Assembly (NCBI GenBank): GCA_014379885.1
Contig: JACMKW010000135.1
Span: 1 to 11,976, forward strand
DNA from: Rhizobacter sp.
GTDB lineage: Bacteria; Pseudomonadota; Gammaproteobacteria; Burkholderiales; Burkholderiaceae
Length of the DNA: 11,976 nucleotides
Reading direction: 5' to 3'
Part shown: positions 1-7,051 of the stretch, piece after piece
How the letters are laid out: each line of letters opens with the position of its first letter
Position numbering within the stretch: the first letter of the stretch is position 1
Position numbers and translations under genes: made by a program
The notes under the pieces: generated by a model
Database searches by the model: none
Told to the model about the DNA's origin: nothing
What the model saw: only the letters and a program-made list of their open reading frames with translations

Positions 1-284
1 GAGAGGCCAAAACGGCATGGAGGCTCCAGTGGTGACGAGGAAGACGCTGTAGATGAGTGTCGCTGCCGGCCATTCAACCCTGCACGAGGCCTCGTCCTAA
101 GGCATATGAATGTAGATGCGGACTGCCACGCCTGCGGCAATGCACCGGAGTTGCAACGGTTGATGACCGAGTGAGCACGTGGCGGCTCGTCGGCGCAACC
201 GATGCAACCGCTCAACGAGAATGGCGCCGCACGCCGAGGTCTCAGGTCGGCACGCCGAAACACTCCCCCGAAAGGCTATGCGAC
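1..284. other. Leader region without a secure gene
   Basis: No gene is well supported here. The plus-strand reading frame of the zinc-ribbon gene stays open back to a GTG at 57, but that extension is Arg/Cys-rich, has no family-like motif and looks like non-coding sequence. On the minus strand an ATG at 18-16 is preceded by GGAG with 5-nt spacing and would begin M-P-F-W-P-L before running off the window. It could be the first codons of a divergent membrane-protein gene, but six codons are too few to call. Confidence 0.4.
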
Positions 285-290
285 GTGACC

Positions 291-1022
291 ATGCGTTCTG
301 AACCGCAGCTGGCGGGCTCCCAGCCCGTGGCGCACCACAATCGCTTCACCTTGCAGGGCAGCCCCAGTTCCCTGAGTTTCCCGCCACTCTGCCCCAACTG
401 CGGCGGCGCGGCAGCGGAGACGATCGAGTACGCCAAGGTTTTCCGCCGGGTGCACACCGACGCACCCACTGAACACATCGTGACAAGCGTTCGCGTGCCT
501 ATGTGCAGCCAATGCGCTGCCCTACATCACCAGCAGGCCGCCCCTCCAAGCCAGCTGTCCAAGGTGTTGTCGAGCTTTGCCACAGGCGACATGCTGGGGG
601 CGGTGCTGCCGGCGATCGCGGCCGTGTTCGTGGCCTATCTGGCGCTGAAGGAGTTGGTCAAGGGTCGCTTTGACGCGTTCGGCATCTTCGTGCTGGTCGC
701 AGCATTCTTTGCGGTGATTGCCTGGTCGCAACGCCGGCACGTCTGGCAGGCAACGCACCACCTTCGGGTCGCCCCCGCCACGGACATGACCCAGGCTTTC
801 GACTTCAGTGACGACATCGCATCGGCCTTTGAATCGCCTCGGTTCATCTGCTCCATGCGAGACGAGCGTTTTGCGAACGCTTTCAGCGCGCTCAACAGCG
901 AGCTCAAATACCGTGCGGACAGTGCCAGCGCTGTCGCGGATCGAAAGCAGGCCAATCGAACCATGTGGCTTGTAGGCGCCGTGGTCGTGGCGCTCGCATT
1001 GCTGGGCTACCTGGTCGGTTGA
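291..1022 (+). CDS. Zinc-ribbon membrane protein of unknown function
   Basis: I do not recognise a named family. Counting from the ATG at 291 the protein has 243 residues. Near its N-terminus are two CxxC pairs, CPNC at 34-37 and CSQC at 72-75, which look like a treble-clef or zinc-ribbon metal site split by a 34-residue insert. Three hydrophobic segments follow at about 102-122, 129-146 and 225-242, the last ending one residue before the C-terminus. The soluble stretch between segments two and three (about 150-222) contains FDFSDD and a later Phe/Arg-rich patch, suggesting a small cytoplasmic domain. The start is uncertain: GTG at 285 has AAAGG 9 nt upstream, and ATG at 291 lies two codons later; the frame is open back to 57, but that part does not look like protein. 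The gene converges on the ABC permease gene with only 5 nt between the stops, and no terminator hairpin is visible there. Confidence 0.65.
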   Translation: MRSEPQLAGSQPVAHHNRFTLQGSPSSLSFPPLCPNCGGAAAETIEYAKVFRRVHTDAPTEHIVTSVRVPMCSQCAALHHQQAAPPSQLSKVLSSFATGDMLGAVLPAIAAVFVAYLALKELVKGRFDAFGIFVLVAAFFAVIAWSQRRHVWQATHHLRVAPATDMTQAFDFSDDIASAFESPRFICSMRDERFANAFSALNSELKYRADSASAVADRKQANRTMWLVGAVVVALALLGYLVG

Positions 1023-1027
1023 ACCTG

Positions 1028-1870
1028 TCACCTCATCAGGACGCGCCTGATGGTGTAGCTCAACGCATCGACCATCGCCACCAGCAGCAGCATCGCGCCC
1101 AACACCGTCGCGGTCTTGGGCATCTGGAACAGGCTCATGTGGAACGACAGCAGCTGGCCCAAACCACCTGCACCCACCACCCCCAGGATGGCGGCGGCGC
1201 GAATGTTGTTCTCCCAGCGGTACAGCGAGTACGAGATCAGCTGCGGCAAAATCTGCGGCAGCGTCGCGTAGAAGAACACACCAACAGAGCCCACGCCTTG
1301 CGTGCGCAGCGCGAGCAACGCGCCCTGGGGCGAGTTCTCGATCGCTTCGGCGAACAGGCGGCCGAGCACACCGGTCGTGTGAAGCGCCAATGCCAGCGTC
1401 CCCGCAAGCGGGCCGAGGCCTGCCGAAATGAGCAGCAGCGTGGCCCACACCAGCTCGGGCACGGCACGCAGCGCGTTCAAGAGCAGCCGCGTCGGGGCAC
1501 GTGCGCGGGCGGGGTCACCCTCGTGGGTGCGGCTCGCGGGCAACGCCAACATCAAGCCGAAGAGAGCGGCCAGCAGCGTGCCAAGCGCCGACATCGCGAT
1601 CGTTTCAAGCGACGCTGCGCCCACCTTGCGCAAGAACGCAGCAGACAAGTCGGGCGGGAAAAACTCGCCGGCGAAGCGCCCCATGCTCCTGAGCGCCTCC
1701 CCCGACAGGAACGCACGCCACTGCAGATCGAGGCTCCAGAAACTTACACCGACCAGCACCACAAGACCGAGGCTGAGCCAGCATGCCTTGCAGCGCGCAT
1801 CAAACAGCGGTGGCGGCAGCCGATACGGCGGGCTGGTGGCAAGCGGCGTCGGGGTCGGGGTCGGCTTCAC
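1028..1870 (-). CDS. phnE: PhnE-type ABC transporter permease, second copy
   Basis: This is an inner-membrane permease subunit of a phosphonate-type (PhnCDE-like) ABC importer, 280 residues long. After a short Pro-rich N-terminus it has a first membrane span (CWLSLGLVVLVGVSFW), then the binding-protein-dependent transport core of several further helices. Near the C-terminus is the PhnE-type coupling region, with LPQILPQLISYSLYRWENN followed by VGAGGLGQLL. I chose the GTG at 1870 because its GTGA overlaps the stop of the preceding permease; upstream residues in this frame are Arg-rich shadow sequence. The N-terminus reads PTPTPTP and is encoded by a short hexanucleotide repeat (GTCGGG on the plus strand, 1848-1865), which could slip. 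It is the last gene of the senA-phnC-phnE-phnE operon. PhnE pairs of this kind normally form a heterodimer. The substrate cannot be read from the sequence; the operon suggests selenium rather than phosphonate. Confidence 0.88.
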   Translation of the reverse strand: MKPTPTPTPLATSPPYRLPPPLFDARCKACWLSLGLVVLVGVSFWSLDLQWRAFLSGEALRSMGRFAGEFFPPDLSAAFLRKVGAASLETIAMSALGTLLAALFGLMLALPASRTHEGDPARARAPTRLLLNALRAVPELVWATLLLISAGLGPLAGTLALALHTTGVLGRLFAEAIENSPQGALLALRTQGVGSVGVFFYATLPQILPQLISYSLYRWENNIRAAAILGVVGAGGLGQLLSFHMSLFQMPKTATVLGAMLLLVAMVDALSYTIRRVLMR

Positions 1871-2691
1871 GCGAGCACCCGCCTGAGCGCAGCGCTGATG
1901 CGGTCGGCGAAGGCCACCAGCGCGACGAACACCAGCAGCATGGTGGCCACCTCGCCGCCTGCGAACATCTTGGTGGAGTTGTCCAGCTGCTGGCCAAGCC
2001 CTCCGGCGCCCACAAAACCGAGCACGACCGACGACCGGATCGCGCACTCCCAGCGGTACACGGTGTACGACGTGAGTTCGGCCGCGTTCTGTGGCAGCAG
2101 GCCATAGGCGAACGCCTGCAGCCGGCCACCGCCATTGGCCAGCAGGCAGCGCGTGGCGTGGGCGTCACCGCTCTCCAGAATGTCGCTGTACACCTTGCCG
2201 AGCATGCCGCCATACGTGAGGGCAATGGCCAGCACGCCGGCCGTGGGGCCGAGGCCGACGACACGCACGAACACCAGCGCCCACACCAGTTCGGGAACAC
2301 TGCGCAACAGCACCAGCGTCCAACGCAACGCCTGCCGCAGCACCGCGGGCGCGGCCCCCATGCGCCCGGACAGGGCCGAGACCGACAGCACCCGCGTCGA
2401 CAGCAGCGTGGCCGGCACGGCAATCACCAATGCCAGCGTGATGCCGGCCGTGGCAATGGCCACCGTGCGCCAGGTTTCGCGGGCAAGCAGCCACAGGAAG
2501 TCGGCGCTCATGGCGGGCGGCACGAAAGCCGACAGAAAACGAAGCGTCGGCCCGCGGCTTTCAGCGCCGAACAGCGTCCAGGGCCGGAACTCCGTGACAA
2601 CCAACAGGGGCCAGAGCAGCACCAGGCCTGCCCCGATCCAGAACACGCGCCCGAGCCAGGCCGGGTCACGCTGAGGCGGCACGGTCGTCAT
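1867..2691 (-). CDS. phnE: PhnE-type ABC transporter permease, first copy
   Basis: This 274-residue inner-membrane permease is a paralogue of the gene downstream. It begins with a membrane span (about 17-33, GAGLVLLWPLLVV), has a periplasmic segment with the PPAMSADFLW sequence seen in many PhnE proteins (compare PPDLSAAFLR in its partner), and then the multi-helix transport core. The cytoplasmic coupling loop is LLPQNAAELTSYTVYRWE followed by VGAGGLGQQL. The ATG at 2691 overlaps the stop of the ATPase gene as ATGA, and its own stop overlaps the GTG of the second permease, so translation is probably coupled on both sides. The two permeases have diverged clearly outside the coupling loop, so they look like an old heterodimer pair rather than a recent duplication. 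Substrate: not determinable from sequence. Confidence 0.88.
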   Translation of the reverse strand: MTTVPPQRDPAWLGRVFWIGAGLVLLWPLLVVTEFRPWTLFGAESRGPTLRFLSAFVPPAMSADFLWLLARETWRTVAIATAGITLALVIAVPATLLSTRVLSVSALSGRMGAAPAVLRQALRWTLVLLRSVPELVWALVFVRVVGLGPTAGVLAIALTYGGMLGKVYSDILESGDAHATRCLLANGGGRLQAFAYGLLPQNAAELTSYTVYRWECAIRSSVVLGFVGAGGLGQQLDNSTKMFAGGEVATMLLVFVALVAFADRISAALRRVLA

Positions 2692-3512
2692 CGGCAGATC
2701 ATCACCACGGGCTGGGGCGAGGCAGCGGGCGCGCTGGGGCCGGGCACTCCATGAAGCTCGTCTTCGTGCTGGGCATAGAGCCGCAGCAGGTGATCGCGGC
2801 TGACCTGGGGCGTGGGCAGGTCAAAAGCGACGGTGCCCTGGCGCAAGCCCACGATGCGGTCGAAGTGCGCCAGCGCGGTGTCGACCTGGTGCATGGTGGT
2901 GAGCAGCGTGACGCCGCGCTCGCGCGCGATCGCGATCAGCGCGGCGATGGCCTGCTCAGAACGCGTCGGGTCGAGCGCCGACAGCGGCTCGTCGATCAGC
3001 CACAGCGTTGCCGGCGCAAGCAGCGCGCGCGCGAGGCCAACACGTTGGCGCTCACCGCCAGACAAGCGGTCAACACGCGCGTACAGCTTATCGGCCAGAT
3101 CGAAACGCTCCAGCGCCTGATGCGCGCCTGCGATATCGACCGGGTAGAAAAGCGAACGCAGGCTGGTGGCCAGGCTCCACGCCGGCAGCCGACCGGCCAA
3201 CACGGCGGTCACCACACGTTGGCGCGGTGGCAGCGGCGGGGTCTGCGGCGCCATGAACAAGCGGCCCCGCTGGCGTTGCAACGCGCGCACCGACAGCGCC
3301 CAGGGGTCAACCCCGTCCTGGGTCACGTTGCCTTGCAATGGCTTGAGCGCAGCGGCGGCCACCTGCAGCAGCGTCGTCTTTCCGGCGCCGGATGGCCCGA
3401 TCACAGCGAGTTGTTCCCCCGCTCGCAGGCTCAGGCTCACTCCGTTCAGAGCCATCGCGCCACGCGCGGCCGCGGGGTGGCGTGCGTGCACGGTCTGCAG
3501 ATCGATCTTCAT
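2688..3512 (-). CDS. phnC: PhnC-type ABC transporter ATP-binding protein
   Basis: This is the cytoplasmic ATPase that would power the two permeases; 274 residues. Walker A is GPSGAGKT at 39-46, the Q-loop glutamine is Q90, the signature motif is LSGGERQ at 150-156, Walker B is LWLIDEP at 170-176, and the switch histidine is H208 in TTMHQVD. All catalytic positions are intact. The segment VLAGRLPAWSLATSLRSLF after the Q-loop is characteristic of PhnC as opposed to general import ATPases. A Pro/Ala-rich tail of about 25 residues follows the domain. The ATG at 3512 sits in an ATGA overlap with the stop of senA. That ties the transporter to the selenoneine enzyme, so a selenium oxyanion or another pathway input is a better guess for the substrate than phosphonate. 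No binding-protein gene accompanies it in the window. Confidence 0.9.
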   Translation of the reverse strand: MKIDLQTVHARHPAAARGAMALNGVSLSLRAGEQLAVIGPSGAGKTTLLQVAAAALKPLQGNVTQDGVDPWALSVRALQRQRGRLFMAPQTPPLPPRQRVVTAVLAGRLPAWSLATSLRSLFYPVDIAGAHQALERFDLADKLYARVDRLSGGERQRVGLARALLAPATLWLIDEPLSALDPTRSEQAIAALIAIARERGVTLLTTMHQVDTALAHFDRIVGLRQGTVAFDLPTPQVSRDHLLRLYAQHEDELHGVPGPSAPAASPQPVVMICR

Positions 3513-4771
3513 GGCGCGCAGGTCCTGAAACCTGCGAACACATCAGCGCGGTCCGCAGGGAAAAAATTCCGATAACAAGGGTGCTTCAAGCGCGGCGAGG
3601 TGGCGAACGACGCACCCCGCAGCACCGGGCGGCCATCGAACCAGGGCTGCGAGTAATCACGATAGGGGTGCGGCTCGAAGCCGGCGTAGGGCATGAAGGG
3701 GCTGGCCGTCCATTCCCACACCTCGCCCCAGTCGAACGGCTCGCCGTCTGTGGCGGCGCGCAGCGCGGCCGTCTCCCACTCGGCTTCGCTGGGCAGGCGG
3801 CGGCCCGCCCAGCGGCACCAGGCTTCGGCCTCGTGAGCGCTGAGGTGCAGTGCTGGCGCCTCTGGGTCAAGCGGCACCCAAACGCCAAAACGATGCTGTT
3901 GCCAGTCTCCTTCGGCACGACGCAGGTGCAGCGGGCAGCTGCGAGCCTGGCGCGTGCGCCAGGCCCAGCCGGCGGGTGTCCAGAGACTTTCTGAGGCATG
4001 GCCGCCGGACTCGATGAACGGCAGGTACCGGGCCCACGACACCGGCGCCCGGTCGATCGCAAAATCAACCAGATCGACCGGGTGAGCGCGCAGCTCGTTG
4101 TCAAAAGCAAACCCGGCGCCATCGATGCCAAGGACGTAGCTGCCACCGGGAACCTGCATCTCGCCATGTGCGCTCGACGACTTCGGCGCCCTGCCGTTCA
4201 TCGCCGGCCCGAGGTCGATGCCCAGCTGCTGCGCCATGAAATGCCACGCTTCACGGTGCATGTCTTCATGCATCAACACCAGGCGGAAGAAATAGAGCTC
4301 ATCGTCACGGCCCCCACTTTGAGCCAGCAGTGCGAGCGTGGCCTGGCGCACTTGGACGAGGTAGTCACACGTTGCCTGCACGCCAGGAAGCTCAAGCAAC
4401 CAGCGCTGCTTGTGCGGCACCTTGGAAGAGTCGTACAGCCCATCGGCGCCGCTGAGCACCGACGCCGAGCGGGGCACGGTGGGGTCGCACGCGGTGCCGC
4501 GCAGCCGCTGCGGGTTGCGTGCCAACCAGAATTCTTCGAACCAGCCGATGTGGCCGAGTTCCCACAGCGGCAGGTTCAACACCGGATCGAACGCGACCTG
4601 CAAACCGCCGGGCCCCAACGCGCGTTCAAACCCGTCGAACAGCGTCAGCAGCTGGTCCCGCCCAGCGCGAAGCGCCTGGTCAAGCGTGGCGGGGCCGGCA
4701 TGGCGAATGTCACCCGACACAGCGGCATTGCGCCTTGCTTCCTGTTCCACTGACGGTATAACCGAACCCAT
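3509..4771 (-). CDS. senA: Selenoneine synthase SenA (EgtB-like)
   Basis: This is an EgtB-family non-heme iron enzyme. In the known Variovorax pathway SenA couples hercynine (trimethylhistidine) to the selenosugar made by SenB and yields selenoneine in the cytoplasm. The 420-residue protein has an N-terminal DinB-like half with the expected iron ligands: H74 in ELGHIGWFEEFW, and H168 and H172 in LMHEDMH. A C-terminal formylglycine-generating-enzyme/sulfatase-modifying-factor fold begins near GGSYVLGIDG (209) and holds LPSEAEWE, VWEWTASPF and the terminal AGFRTC. On its own it could be an EgtB acting in ergothioneine synthesis; adjacency to senB makes SenA the better call. Start: ATG at 4771 has a GGGGGAG stretch 4 nt upstream, but that lies inside senB. 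GTG at 4750 or 4720 would leave room for a promoter and keep every conserved residue. The gene overlaps the ABC ATPase by 4 bp. Confidence 0.88.
   Translation of the reverse strand: MGSVIPSVEQEARRNAAVSGDIRHAGPATLDQALRAGRDQLLTLFDGFERALGPGGLQVAFDPVLNLPLWELGHIGWFEEFWLARNPQRLRGTACDPTVPRSASVLSGADGLYDSSKVPHKQRWLLELPGVQATCDYLVQVRQATLALLAQSGGRDDELYFFRLVLMHEDMHREAWHFMAQQLGIDLGPAMNGRAPKSSSAHGEMQVPGGSYVLGIDGAGFAFDNELRAHPVDLVDFAIDRAPVSWARYLPFIESGGHASESLWTPAGWAWRTRQARSCPLHLRRAEGDWQQHRFGVWVPLDPEAPALHLSAHEAEAWCRWAGRRLPSEAEWETAALRAATDGEPFDWGEVWEWTASPFMPYAGFEPHPYRDYSQPWFDGRPVLRGASFATSPRLKHPCYRNFFPADRADVFAGFRTCAP
4735..4762 (+). promoter_or_regulatory. Possible senB promoter, -10 near-symmetric
   Basis: TTGCTT (4735-4740) and TATAAC (4757-4762) with a 16-bp spacer resemble a sigma-70 promoter. 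Initiation about 7 nt after the -10 would fall at 4769-4770, on the senB ATG itself, giving a leaderless or nearly leaderless mRNA; no Shine-Dalgarno is visible before that ATG. The -10 lies in GGTATAACC, which reads GGTTATACC on the other strand and so might also serve senA. This is inferred from consensus matching only. Confidence 0.4.
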
Positions 4772-5738
4772 GTCTCTCCCCCGGATCTGCATCGTGACGC
4801 CTGCGCTGGCCAGCGCCAACAATGGCAACTGGCAAACCGCCAGGCGATGGTCGCAGATGTTGCGATCTCACCATCCAGTGGACTTGGTCGACCAATGGCA
4901 GGGCGAGCCGGCCGAGCTGCTGGTGGCCCTGCATGCCGGCCGCTCTGCCGCCTCCATCCAGCGGTGGACCCGCGAGCAACCCGGCCGTCCACTGGCGGTG
5001 GTGCTGACGGGCACCGACCTGTACCGCGACATCCACGTCGACGCGCAAGCAAAGCGATCACTCGAACTGGCCGATCGGCTCGTCGTGCTGCATGAACGCG
5101 CCATCGACGACCTGCCTGCGCAGTACCGCGCCAAGGCCATCGTGTGCTTCCAGTCCGCCACGGCCCGTTTGCCGCAGGCCAAGACGGCGCAGCACTTGCG
5201 GTGCGTGATGGTGGGGCATTTGCGCGAAGAGAAGGCGCCGCAGACCTACTTCGAGGCCGTGCGCCAGCTTGCGCACCGGCACGACATCTTGCTCGACCAC
5301 ATCGGCGACGCACTCGACCCCGCCCTGGGTGCCCAGGCGCAGGCCTTGCAGCAAGGCTGCCCGCAGTATCGATGGCTGGGCGCCCTGCCCCACGACACAG
5401 CGCGCGGCCGCATCCAGAGCGCGCATGTGCTGGTGCACACCAGTCGCATCGAAGGCGGTGCGCATGTGGTCATGGAAGCGGTTTGCAGCGGCACGCCGGT
5501 GCTGGCGACGCGCATCTCGGGCAACGTCGGCATGCTGGGCGCCGACTACGCAGGCTACTTCGAAGCGGGTGACGCCGAGGGGCTTGCCCGGCTCATCGAA
5601 CGTTGCCGCGACCATCCGGCGATGCTGCAACAGCTGGGCAAACAGTGCGCGGCCCGGGCGCCGATTTTCAAGCCCGAACGCGAGCGCGCAACGCTGCGTT
5701 CACTGGTCAATGACCTGCTGGAAAAACCCCGATATTGA
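4770..5738 (+). CDS. senB: Selenosugar synthase SenB (GT-B glycosyltransferase)
   Basis: In the known pathway SenB forms the carbon-selenium bond of a selenosugar from selenophosphate and a UDP-sugar; SenA uses the product. The protein has 322 residues, a normal length for this group. Its N-terminus is the first strand and loop of a GT-B fold, IVTPALASANNGNWQTARRW at 8-27. VLTGTDLYRDI at 78-88 and the diverged linker follow. The C-terminal Rossmann domain starts near RCVMVGHLREEK (144-155). The GT4-type nucleotide-sugar site is E228-x7-E236 in RIEGGAHVVMEA, followed by GTPVLATRISGN. The start must be the ATG at 4770, because the conserved motif begins seven residues later and no upstream in-frame start fits. 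There is no Shine-Dalgarno. The gene diverges from senA; the two ATGs interlock in one CATG. A plain GT4 sugar transferase is the alternative, made unlikely by the neighbour. Confidence 0.88.
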   Translation: MSLPRICIVTPALASANNGNWQTARRWSQMLRSHHPVDLVDQWQGEPAELLVALHAGRSAASIQRWTREQPGRPLAVVLTGTDLYRDIHVDAQAKRSLELADRLVVLHERAIDDLPAQYRAKAIVCFQSATARLPQAKTAQHLRCVMVGHLREEKAPQTYFEAVRQLAHRHDILLDHIGDALDPALGAQAQALQQGCPQYRWLGALPHDTARGRIQSAHVLVHTSRIEGGAHVVMEAVCSGTPVLATRISGNVGMLGADYAGYFEAGDAEGLARLIERCRDHPAMLQQLGKQCAARAPIFKPERERATLRSLVNDLLEKPRY

Positions 5739-5807
5739 GCGAGATCCTGAGGAACACCAACCGCATGATGATGCCCAGGGATTTGTCGGTCGGCATTAAA
5801 AACTCGC

Positions 5808-6311
5808 CTACATCGCCCTGGAGATCATGACAGCGTCATACGGTGGAACGAGGGACTCGCGAGCCAACTTGCTGGCGATCTGAAACACGAGGGGCAGGTT
5901 CAGTTGGTCTGGATCGCGCGGCACCACGTCATAGTGGCAAAGCGTGCCCATCAAGAGCCCTTCCGCATCCATGATCGGTATGCCGGTGTAGCACTGGTAC
6001 ACCTCGCGCGCCGGATGGGCCGTCAGCCTCTCGTCAAGCAACGAAGCCGCTGTGGTGAACATGCCTTTGCTGTCTTTCACGTAGCAGCAATAAGTGGCCG
6101 ACTCCGGCATCTCCGGAGAAGTCATCTGACCGGGATGTTCACGGTCATAGAAGACCACGGCTTTGACCATGCCGTCATTGAATCTGAAGATACCGATGAA
6201 CCTGTAGTCGGTGTAGTCCAACAGGTGGGCAAGGCTCGCCCGCAGACCGTAGTCTTTCAGCATTGACTCGAAGCGGCGGAACGCCACTTCGGTGGGCAGG
6301 CGACCGAGCAT
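5808..6311 (-). CDS. GAF-domain protein
   Basis: This is a stand-alone GAF-like sensor domain of 167 residues. Visible GAF features are the strand YRFIGIFRFNDGMVKAVVFY (36-55), the pair ATYCCYV at 72-78, and the C-terminal core YTGIPIMDAEGLLMGTLCHY (108-127). No kinase, cyclase, HTH or other output domain is fused to it. The cysteines C75, C76 and C125 could bind a ligand or respond to redox state, but this is speculation. Start: ATG at 6311 has GGAG 10 nt upstream and begins directly before the conserved part. The frame is open to 6587, with ATG at 6473 as an alternative, but the added residues are Arg/Ser/Pro-rich and unlike the domain. The gene converges on senB, with about 70 nt of unremarkable sequence between the stops. 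I see no partner gene nearby that would tell what it senses. Confidence 0.75.
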   Translation of the reverse strand: MLGRLPTEVAFRRFESMLKDYGLRASLAHLLDYTDYRFIGIFRFNDGMVKAVVFYDREHPGQMTSPEMPESATYCCYVKDSKGMFTTAASLLDERLTAHPAREVYQCYTGIPIMDAEGLLMGTLCHYDVVPRDPDQLNLPLVFQIASKLARESLVPPYDAVMISRAM

Positions 6312-7051
6312 GTTGAAAAGACTCCGAATCTTGTTCCGGGCATCAGCATGACCAGCCGACGAGGGGAAATGAATGACTAAAGCTACCAGCTTGGCCGCCA
6401 CTCGCTTCGGCGTCTGTGCGTTCCCGTACTTAGACCGTTCCTTGTTGCTTGGCGAACGGAAAGGTCGAGTCATCGCCGTGAACTCGCTCGGCCCGGAACG
6501 CCGCCACCGCAGTCTGCGGGTGGGCGGCGTGCTGTGAGACCCGCAGATGAATTGATCCACATCATCAAATCCGAAGAAAGTCATCACGAGTGGCGAGAAG
6601 AGCCCTCTCGGCGTGGCATGCGAGGAGCATCATCTCGCTGCAACGCGGCACGTCTCAGCGGCGTAGTTCTGTCGAACCCCGGTACCACCAGCGTCATTTC
6701 GCTCGGCTTCAACGAGCAGGGAATCGTTCATGAAATCGAAAGTCATCGCTTCACCGCTGTGGGCAACCGCGTCGTTTGGTGACTCACCCGACACGTCACC
6801 GATGGAACTCTCGGCGCTCGGCGAGCACCTGGATGGCTGCAGGCGATCGCAAGGCCGATTGTTTACCCTTCGCTGTCATGTGGACGCCGTTAACGGGTTC
6901 CTCGTTCCGCGCGTCGTGACAGTCGTGACCGTGGTTGCGATCTTGATCGGCGTCATTTCTCATTTCCCTTGACGCCTGGCTGCGTCCGATCACGGCACTG
7001 TCTCCCGCGCCGTTACCCTGGCTGCAACTCCTAGCCCGCCTCGCAGGTCAT
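6312..7051. other. Gene-poor interval of about 740 bases
   Basis: I see no convincing gene. The best candidate is a plus-strand frame 6730-6972 (80 residues): its ATG follows AGGGA (6718-6722) with 7-nt spacing, its start MKSKVIASPLWATAS resembles a signal peptide, and the last 20 residues are hydrophobic, but the middle shows no family pattern. A GC-rich interrupted hairpin lies at 6501-6526 (CCGCCACCGC against GCGGGTGGGCGG) with no T-run after it, so it is not a clear rho-independent terminator. The interval may hold the promoter of the GAF gene and degraded coding sequence. Confidence 0.5.

Noticed and set aside
1..18. Start of a divergent minus-strand membrane protein (M-P-F-W-P-L)
   Set aside because: The GGAG spacing is good, but only six codons are inside the window; upstream in-frame sequence has a stop and no other start codon.
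57..290. N-terminal extension of the zinc-ribbon protein from a GTG at 57
   Set aside because: The added 78 residues are Arg/Cys/Thr-rich with no family-like pattern, and a better ribosome-binding site lies just before 285-291.
522..1448. Long minus-strand open frame of about 308 codons
   Set aside because: It is opposite the zinc-ribbon gene and overlaps the permease gene; its residues are His/Arg/Gly-rich shadow sequence of GC-rich DNA without any motif.
1783..2754. Plus-strand frame of about 323 codons opposite the permease genes
   Set aside because: It is antisense to two well-supported overlapping permease genes and has Gln/His/Arg-rich low-complexity content.
1028..3512. Straight assignment of the transporter to phosphonate uptake
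   Set aside because: The proteins are PhnC/PhnE-like, but no PhnD or carbon-phosphorus lyase gene is present and the operon begins with senA, so the substrate is left open.
6501..6526. GC-rich hairpin as a rho-independent terminator
   Set aside because: The stem is interrupted by bulges and is not followed by a T-run on either strand.
6312..6587. Upstream extension of the GAF protein to 6587
   Set aside because: The extra residues are unlike the domain and have no good ribosome-binding site, whereas GGAG precedes the ATG at 6311.
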